From the NCBI RefSeq assembly GCF_945859685.1, contig NC_079149.1, positions 85,861,073-85,925,072 of the forward strand: a DNA stretch of 64,000 nt, written 5' to 3'. The position numbers were made by a program, and so were the translations under genes. Positions 56,874 through 64,000 of this stretch are shown piece after piece. The notes beneath the pieces were generated by a model, which saw only the letters and a list, made by a program, of their open reading frames with translations, had not been told where the DNA came from and ran no database searches. Position 1 is the stretch's first letter, and the number at the start of each line of letters is the position of its first letter. This DNA comes from Eupeodes corollae. Taxonomy: Eukaryota > Arthropoda > Insecta > Diptera > Syrphidae.

Positions 56874-57900
56874 CTTTTAATGTTTTTACAATAATATTAT
56901 AAGATTCAATGCTTGAACACATAACTTTTAGCCCCATATTTCCTTGTTTTATTCAAAATATTCAATGTAAGAAGATGCTTAACGTTCCAGAACTGCCTCC
57001 AAGCGTTCGTCATTCGCTGCTCTATATCCTTTTTTTCTTTGTCTTTGAATGAGATAATCTGACCAAGGTATGTGTGGTCTTCAACGTATTCTAATTTATT
57101 GTTATTAACACTAACTGGATCAGAAGCACCATTTGTCATAATTTAAGTTTTCTGTTGATTTGTTGACAACCCAATATTTCCGCATTCCGACCACAGTTCG
57201 TTCAGCATCGTTTAAAGTTCTTCACTGCTGTTTGCTATAATTATAATGTCATCGGCAAATCGGAGGTTTGAGAGACATTTGCCATTTATCTTCAATCTTT
57301 TGTCTTCCCAGTCTAGCTTTCTGAATTCTCCTTCTAAGGCTGCGGAAAAAAGTTCTGGTGAAATTGGATCTCCTTGCCTTACACCTCGCGATATTTTAAA
57401 ATCTGGTCCGATGCATTCCGTTTTTATGTGGGATGTGCTCCTGTCATACATTTTCTTTAGGATTCGAACTATTTTTTCGTCTACACCTTGATTGAGAAGC
57501 GCCTTCCAAATAAATGTTTGCTGTACTGTGTCAAACGCTTTTGCAAAATCGACAAAGGCAAAGTATATGGTGATTAACGGTTTGTAGATGATCTATTGTC
57601 GAAAAACCTGATCTAAGACCGACTTGTTCAAAAGGTTGATTTAAATTAAGAGTGGTTTTTATTCTCTCAAATAAACACTTCGCAAAACCTTGTATTTATA
57701 TCGATGATATTATGCTTTTCCGCCGATAATTGTTGATATCGTCCCTGTTCCCTTTTGTATGTATGAGAATTATTTCCGACTTCGTCCATTGGTCTGGGAC
57801 TTCATCGGTGACCAAAACCTGATTGAAAATAGTAGTCAACCAGTTGGCCAGTGAAAAGTTGCCGAACTTTAGGTATTCAGCTAATATTCCATCGTTTCCT

Positions 57901-59219
57901 TTGCGACTAAGTGAACATTCTACATTTTAACAATGTTACAAGTCAACGACCAGCGTATTGAAGATCTTATCAGTTTACATAAGTTTGATAGGTTTGTTCC
58001 AAATATGCATACAAACAAAGTCGTTTATAACTCCTTGGGGTAATAAACAGCTCCGTGATCTAAAAAAAAACTTTAACGCCATTCCTATAATAAATACACG
58101 AAATCTAAAAATCAAGCTGTTTACAAATCAGAAATCTTATATTTATTAAAATTTTAACTTTTAATTGGAGTGTCACATATCTGTTAGTTGTAAAAATGCT
58201 TGCAGATGAAACCAAATAAATAAATTATTTTTAGTCTTTCGTTAGGAACAGACACAAATTTTTTGTTTACGTACAAATTTTATCAAATTTGTTAGCTAAT
58301 CGAATTTCGGCAAAGTTGGTGTTAGCCTAAGTTTTTAGTGGGTACTATGTACAGTGTGAGATAACTGCTTAACAGTGAAATGCTTTCATTAAAACAATTT
58401 TTGATCGCAGCAAGAGACACGAAAATGACACTCAACAGTCCAAGTTAAATGGGATGTAAATTTCTTTCAAGAGTATTTTGTATTCTTTCAGAAAATAATT
58501 TCAATGTGAAAATAGGCAGGTTAAGACGACACAATGGACTTGAAAGTAAAGCAAGTTTCTGGAATATGACTAGCCAGATGCCAACAAACTTCGTTCTAAT
58601 TAAGGCAACTTGATTGGAAAGTTGGTCAAGAAAAATCATCCTAACTATAAAATCAAGCCTACCTATGTCAAAATGACAGACAATGGTGTCCGAAAGCTGA
58701 ACTTCTTCTATGATTTATTTATTTTATGCACTATTCCATCCAATGTTTTGTGTATTGGGGTTCCTTATCAAATTGGAACAGAAATAAGTAATATTCCTTA
58801 ACAACACAAATTAAAAAATACAAATGATGGGCTTGTAACTTGCCTGAGAAGTGTTTTGTAGACAATAATGTTGTAGGTAATTTTTGTACGATGAACTAAA
58901 GTTAAAAGAAAATGAAGTAAAGTTCCAAGTTTTAAATGTATGAAACTTCAAAAACTTAAAAGTTGCCTTGTTCAAAATGTACGTTAAAAAAATGAGAGGA
59001 TTTTTTAACTAAATGAGAAGTGTCGATGGTTTTTGTATAGTAGTATTAAAATGTTTTTTATTTATTTCCAACTTAATATCTAGAAGTTAACATTTTCAAA
59101 TAAGATTTTAAGTTTCTTTTGAGACGACAAACGTCGTCTGTAGTTATTTAATTGTACGTACATATTTTTACGATTATTAGTTTCAAATCAAAATTTGGTG
59201 ATCATTTTATATTCAATAG
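57901..59219. other. Unassigned AT-rich DNA
   Basis: No gene or element recognised. The frames at 57,958-58,149 and 58,445-58,639 lack motifs. Confidence 0.4.
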
Positions 59220-60400
59220 TTAATTTCGGTATGGTAAGGCTACAGTGATAAAATTCGCAAATCCTTCAAAACTGGTGCTGTTTTCTCCATTGAGCACCTG
59301 AGTTCTGTGAACAAAATTTTGTCAAGGAAGGCCACCCTAAATTCCTTTAAACCCGGACATCTGCAAAAAAAGTGCTGGATGTTTTCTTCCTCCCTTAAGT
59401 TGCACACAGTACATAACGATGAATCACCTCTTGCCTTAAAAATCCAGGTGATCTTGTTCAGTTCGAAACCATCGTTAATGTAAATCTGTCCTCTTAAATG
59501 ATCCAAATGTTTGTAGATGCGCGTACTGCTCTCAGATACCCTTCGTAGGTTTTCTTGTTCACCCTCTGATTTCTTGTTGACCCTCTGATTTCAACAGCCC
59601 CATAAGATCATTGCCATTTTGGATCCAATCAATTAAAGAAATAGATCTTTCATCCCAACGCAGTCCAAACCAATATCCAAAATTTTTCAATTCCTTTACC
59701 TTTATTTTTGTTAGCTGATGCGGCAGTCTTTTTGCACTGTATTCGAATATTGTGTTTGATATATATCTGAGGTGAAGCTCAAGGAAAGGTATAGTAATGT
59801 CCATCCTCCGCCTCAGTTTTCACTGCCAAAGAGTAGTTTGGAGTAAATGTAGGCTATTTTAAAATTCGTTTTAAAAAATAGCGTTGAAGTTTATCCACTT
59901 CTTCGAACATTCCAAAGCCTCAGATGTAAGGACCGTAGATTTGAATAGCTCTACAAACCGTCTGAAATAGTTTCCATTTGGTTTCTTAATTGATATTTCT
60001 TTGCCACGTCGAGTTTATGCTGTTCTTGGCTGTAGTGTTTCTCTTTTCTACGTGCTTTGAAAACGACATCTTTCGTGAAAGTAAAACTCCTAAGTAAGTA
60101 TAGTTGGAGACAATTCGAGTTCTTTCTCCATTTAATGTCCAATTTTCTTGACTAGATAACCTTCCACCATTTCTGAACACCATTATCTCTGATTTAGATA
60201 GATTTACTTCTAGACTCCATTTAATGCAGTAACATTCCAGTTGCGTTATCATCTGCTGCAAGACCGTGACATCATCCGCCAGTATAACCATATCGTCTGC
60301 ATAAAGCAGTAACCTTATGTTGAACAAGTCATGGTTTTTGTAAATATATGGTTTGATAAATAAAAGTGTCAAGTAGTGTTGACATATTTGGCCAAGCTAC
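59220..60400 (-). mobile_element. 3' half of a LINE with YADD reverse transcriptase, clade unresolved
   Basis: The frame at 59,986-60,372 reads IRLLLYADDMVILADD (catalytic YADD intact), CIKWSLEVNLSKSEIMVFRN and YTYLGVLLSR, the palm and thumb of a LINE reverse transcriptase. After frame changes come PFLELHLRYISNTIFEYSAK (59,780) and KNFGYWFGLRWDE. The last part has a zinc-binding pattern CTVCNLREEENIQHFFCRCP (59,400) before the end near 59,220. The 5' half is missing. It does not match the other LINE families in the window. Confidence 0.78.
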
Positions 60401-61614
60401 CTGATCAGAATCAGCTTCAGCAGAATGAATGGTTAATAGTTGCTACAATTTTGATTTATGTGGCGCAATATTTTCTGAATGCCAACTTTAAGAATCAGCG
60501 ATCACTTAACAGCTGTGCAACAGAACACTCCTTGCTTTGAAACATTTTAAATAAACCTTTTAAATCCATTCGAAAAGGCTTGTATCTTTAACGTATCTAA
60601 AACGATACTAAAAAATTGGACAAATTCACCATAATTCCGCACCTAAGGAAGCAAGCATAAAAAATGAACGAAATGATGTGGAAACTTCATCAATGGTGAT
60701 ACGCCTAGGTAAAGTCACCTACATGCACATGACTATCTGTATATCATACACATATGTATGTATAGCAAGGTTGTTGAGGTGCACATTGTTAATATTTTTA
60801 AATCGTTTATCCTTTAAGTAAAATCAGAAAATCCTTCTGGCGAAAAACACCGCATTCACAAGAGTCGTTTAATAGAAGTGTGTGTTAAAAGCCTTATACT
60901 TACTGACTTACTGTATACTACTCACTCAGCAGACATAAAACATATGAAGAATTAAGTTTCGCAACCTTTTTGTTATTTTCATAGCAAGACGAGACAAAAA
61001 TGAATTAGCAGCAGGTGCAACCACAATTCCTTTTTTTAATAGAAATTCTAATCGATGTAACGATTGGGAACAACCATCTCTTCCTTCCTTAGAAATCCTG
61101 TCTGGCGAGACATTTTAAGAGCACATGCCAAAAGTTTTTTGTTTGTTTCTTCCGTTTTAGCTTAGGTTAAGTTTTTTTTGTTTAAGGACGATGGTGAGAC
61201 GATCAGATCTTGGTATTGTGCTGTTGTGGTTAGTATCTTAAAAAACAAAAAAAAGATCGAATGAAGTGTGCCGATTTGTTTGCAGCCTGGTTTAAGTTAT
61301 TGCAAAGGAAGCTTTAGGGAATTATTTCCAGAGGCGAAAGCAATTCGTCTTTAGTGTGCAACGGATTGACAGCTTTTTTGATAATAAATACAACTCAGCT
61401 GATTATTAAGGAGATTATGCAATCAATTTGATGCTTAACTTAATTTTTCTAATACTTTATGGACGGTTTTTTCAACAATACAAATTGTTGTATCAAGGGA
61501 AAGTTGGTGGTTTTGTCTGATAATGATGCAAGGCTTTGAAAATTATATTATATGAAAGATCTCAATTAATGCAATAAGTATTTGTTTGTGGTTTTTTTTA
61601 TTTATAATGCGTGT
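60401..61614. other. Unassigned DNA
   Basis: No gene or element recognised. Confidence 0.4.
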
Positions 61615-61800
61615 CTTCAGTCATGATGAATCCCTCCTTCGTTGGATTAGAAATTACCTTTAGAACCATTCAATACAAATAATGATATTGTGTTCCATGT
61701 CTTTCTTATGTCTCCAACACTCTTTCTGTTTTTATAACTGATCTCTTGCCTAAAATATTTAGTCCTTTAATTTTTAATATTAACACCATTGTTAAACAAG
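61615..61800 (+). mobile_element. Small reverse transcriptase fragment, Jockey/CR1-like
   Basis: The plus strand reads DESLLRWIRNYL at about 61,627 and, after shifts, SPTLFLFL followed by a stop and a DLLPKI-like block. This matches the order WI.NYL ... VLSPTLFLLFINDLL in related LINEs. It is very short and broken. Confidence 0.4.
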
Positions 61801-61849
61801 GAGTAAAATTCGTCTACAATTTAATGCGTCGTCCTGTGTGAAATAGGGC

Positions 61850-64000
61850 CTCACCCAACAAACTCCTCCATCTAGCTGGATCCATAGCTAGATGTCTCCA
61901 ATTTGGCGCTACAAGTTGGGTGAGGTCACTTGTGCGCGCCACCTGATCAGCGGTCTTACTCTACTGCGCTGTCCTGTGGGCGTGGATTCGAAGACTTTTC
62001 GGGCCGGAGCATTGGTTACCATGCGATCTACGTGACCCAGCCATCTTAGTCGTTGGACTTTTACCCTTCTGGCTAAGTCTACGTCGCTGTACAGCTCGTC
62101 GTTCCATCTTCTCCTTCATTCCCCTTCGATGCATACGGGACCGTAGATCACACAAAGAACTTTTTTCTCGAAGCGACCCAAGGCGCTTTCATCCGCTTTT
62201 GTCATAGTCCATGCTCCTGCACCGCATAGCAGGACGGGAATGATAAGGGTCTTATATAGTAACACTTTCCTCCCTCGAGAGAGGACTTTACCACTCAATT
62301 GCTTTCTTAGTCCATAGAAACAGCGGTTAGCAAGAGTTATTCTGCGTTTGATCTCAGCGCTGGTGTTGTTTTCTGCGTTTACAGTGGAGCCTAGGTAGAC
62401 GAAGTCCTTGACTACCTCAAAGTTACGTCTGTCGATGGTGACGTTTTTTAACCAAGACGTCAGTGTTATAGGTCCTTTCTTGACGACAGCATATACATCG
62501 TTTTGCCCTCATTAACCGTTAAACCCATTTTTGCCGTCTCTGCCTCAATACCCACAAAAGCCCCGATTATGTCAATGTCATCAGCATGTGCTAGTAATTG
62601 GACAGACTTTTGAAAGATAGTTCCCCTAGTGTTGACGTGTGAGCTCTGCACTATTCTTTCAAGCAGGATGTTAAAAAAATCGCATGATAACGCATAAACT
62701 TGTCCAAAACCTTTTGTGAAATAAAAAGGTTCACTGAAGTTGTTTCCAACCTTTATGGAGGACGTGAATTCTCCATGGTCATCACAAACGGACAAGTTTG
62801 GCAGAGATGCCAAAACTAGACATGGCTCTATACAGCTCGTCCCTATAGATGCTGTCATGTGCCGCCTTGAAATCGATGAAAAGATGGGGGGTGTCGATTT
62901 GGTGTTTTTGGGTTTTTGGGATCTGCCGTATAATGTGAATATTTGATTGACTGCGGACTTTCCTGGTCTAAAACCACACTGATAAGGATCTATCAAGTTG
63001 TTGACGATGATCTTTAGATATTCACATATTACGACAGAGAAGATTTTATAGGCGATGTTAAGTAGATTGATTCCTCTATGGTTGGTGCAGTTAAGAGGGT
63101 CTCCTTTTTCAGGATCGGGCAAAGAATACTGGGATTCCATTCATCGGGCATGTTTTCTTCCGACCATATCTTACAGATAAATTAGTGCATGCTCCTAACG
63201 AACTTAACTTCAGCTTAGATATGGCAATCTCTACTTCCTCTAAGTCGGGAGGACGTGATTGTTTGGCTTTCGTCTATGTTGAATGGATCATCCTGTCTGA
63301 CAGCGGAATTCGGTTCGTCGTCGCTATACAGTCTGTAGAAGTGATCCTTCCATATCCTCAGCATTGACTGCGGTTCCACTATGATGTTTCCTTTTTCGTC
63401 GGTTTTAGGTTTATGTAACTGTGAATTTCGTTTCACCTGTTCATAAAACTTTTGAACTTCATTCCTGCTTTTAAACCTCTCATCATCTTCGACTGCACGC
63501 TTCTCAGGCCCTCTCTTTTTCCTTCCGAGGAGTCGGTATTTCTCTCGCCTCTTCTGCTCATAGAGCTCACGAGCAGCTCTCATCCTTTTATGCAGCGCAT
63601 CTTTGCGTGCCTGTTGTTTGGCTGCATTTGCCTGACGAAATTCCTCATCAAACCAGGGTTCCTTGTTGGTGTCTGCTTGAAACCCAGCACATCAGAGGCG
63701 GCTTCTCTGATTGCATCTTGGCAATGTTGCCACTGGTTTTCGATACATTGTGTTTGCGGCAGAGAACTTCGAGAGAGGTTACTTGTAACTTGGTCGGAAA
63801 AAGATTTGGCCATCTCTGGCGATTGTAGCCGTTCGACGTTGTACCTTCTCCCAGCACCTCTGGAAAATCCGAAGTGCTACCTTGGCTACAACGAGGTAGT
63901 GTTCCGAGTCGATGTTAGCTCCTCGGAAAGTTCGTACATCCATGATGCTGGAAGCGTGTCTGACGTCGATCGCAATATGGTCAATCTGGTTGACGATAGA
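61850..64000 (-). mobile_element. LINE family B, copy 4, runs off the window
   Basis: The most complete copy of the family. From the window edge on the minus strand: IVNQIDHIAIDVRH and DVRTFRGANIDSEHYLVVAK (endonuclease end, 63,990-63,870), then a linker with YEQKRREKYRLLGRKKRGPE and MLRIWKDHFYRLYSDDEPNS (63,215-63,583). Reverse transcriptase follows with NHRGINLLNIAYKI, YQCGFRPGKSAVNQIFTL and LLAHADDIDIIG (62,466-63,140). The tail has LLYKTLIIPVLLCGAGAWTM and ADESALGRFEKKVL (62,298-62,150). The catalytic box reads HADD instead of YADD, and the fingers region 62,800-62,920 is out of frame. The 5' start lies beyond 64,000. Confidence 0.85.

Larger units (their letters stand above)
53093..56934 (-). 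mobile_element. Jockey-type LINE, 3.84 kb, with 11-bp target-site duplication
   Basis: Flanked by CATATTTCCTT at 53,082-53,092 and 56,935-56,945. It carries ORF1, an overlapping ORF2 with endonuclease and reverse transcriptase, a 3' untranslated region with AATAAA, and a short GAACTGAACTG tail instead of poly(A). The 5' leader is only 61 bases and ORF1 is shorter than in typical Jockey elements, so the copy may be slightly 5'-truncated. It is the best preserved element in the window, with only a few disabling changes. Confidence 0.93.
52640..57900 (-). mobile_element. RTE-like LINE interrupted by a Jockey element
   Basis: The upstream part (57,900-56,946) reads GNDGILAEYLKFGNFSLANW, WTKSEIILIHTKGNRDDINN, SRGVRQGDPISPELFSAALE, LSNLRFADDIIIIA (FADD intact) and KLEYVEDHTYLGQIISFKD, ending NKTRK. 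The downstream part (53,081-52,640) continues VFDSTVLPVLTY and reads RQRAMERAILNVHI, then LKWELAGHVIRTPDNRWTKL. The two are consecutive parts of one polyprotein, broken by the Jockey element and its 11-bp target duplication. Stops and frameshifts make it inactive. This is a different family from the LINE at 1.8-4.1 kb. Confidence 0.85.

Noticed and set aside
1..64000. CRISPR array, rRNA, tRNA gene or an operon-like host gene cluster
   Set aside because: No regular spacer-repeat pattern, rRNA core or intact tRNA cloverleaf was found; the tandem arrays lack unique spacers and the tRNA-like heads belong to SINEs.

Overview
The window looks like repeat-rich, AT-rich nuclear DNA from an insect, most likely a fly (Diptera). 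The basis is the mix of non-LTR retrotransposons (Jockey-like, RTE-like, RNase-H-bearing), hAT, PIF/Harbinger and DD41D mariner elements, and two retro- or pseudogenes of animal genes (HPF1 and ribosomal protein L11). I found no intact host gene, rRNA, tRNA gene or CRISPR array. Nearly every open frame with a recognisable product belongs to a mobile element, and most are broken by stops, frameshifts or internal deletions.

Layout. 0-9.5 kb: a degraded RTE-like LINE (1.8-4.1 kb), one tRNA-derived SINE, a LINE tail, and unassigned AT-rich DNA. 9.6-12.1 kb: a frameshifted HPF1 pseudogene cut in two by a 1,720-bp hAT element with terminal inverted repeats and a perfect 8-bp target duplication. 12.9-17.2 kb: remnants of two LINE families. 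17.4-19.2 kb: a dispersed repeat carrying a tandem array of about 174-bp units. 20.8-24.9 kb: two SINEs, then a Jockey-like LINE interrupted by a younger RNase H LINE with a 12-bp target duplication. 28.8-33.9 kb: a 16-bp tandem array, a deleted LINE, and a Jockey-type element inserted (9-bp duplication) in a second copy of the 17-19 kb repeat. 35.0-40.6 kb: two SINEs, a Jockey fragment, a LINE ORF1 remnant, and a reverse transcriptase fragment split by a 383-bp MITE.

41.5-44.4 kb is a three-level nest: an RpL11 processed pseudogene inside a LINE inside a third copy of the 17-19 kb repeat. 45.7-49.5 kb holds an internally deleted mariner and a LINE split by a 5'-truncated Ty3/gypsy element. 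50.1-51.4 kb is a decayed Harbinger element. 52.6-57.9 kb is an RTE-like LINE interrupted by a 3.84-kb Jockey element with an 11-bp duplication and an open ORF1. 59.2-64.0 kb holds further LINE remnants, the last running off the window.

The elements do not form a pathway. The informative part is the insertion order, which can be read from target-site duplications and from reading frames that resume on the far side of an insert. The most interesting items are the HPF1/hAT pair, the satellite-like array inside a dispersed repeat whose two other copies are each split by LINEs, the same-orientation tRNA SINE family whose 3' end resembles a resident LINE, and a few short orphan open frames of unknown meaning.
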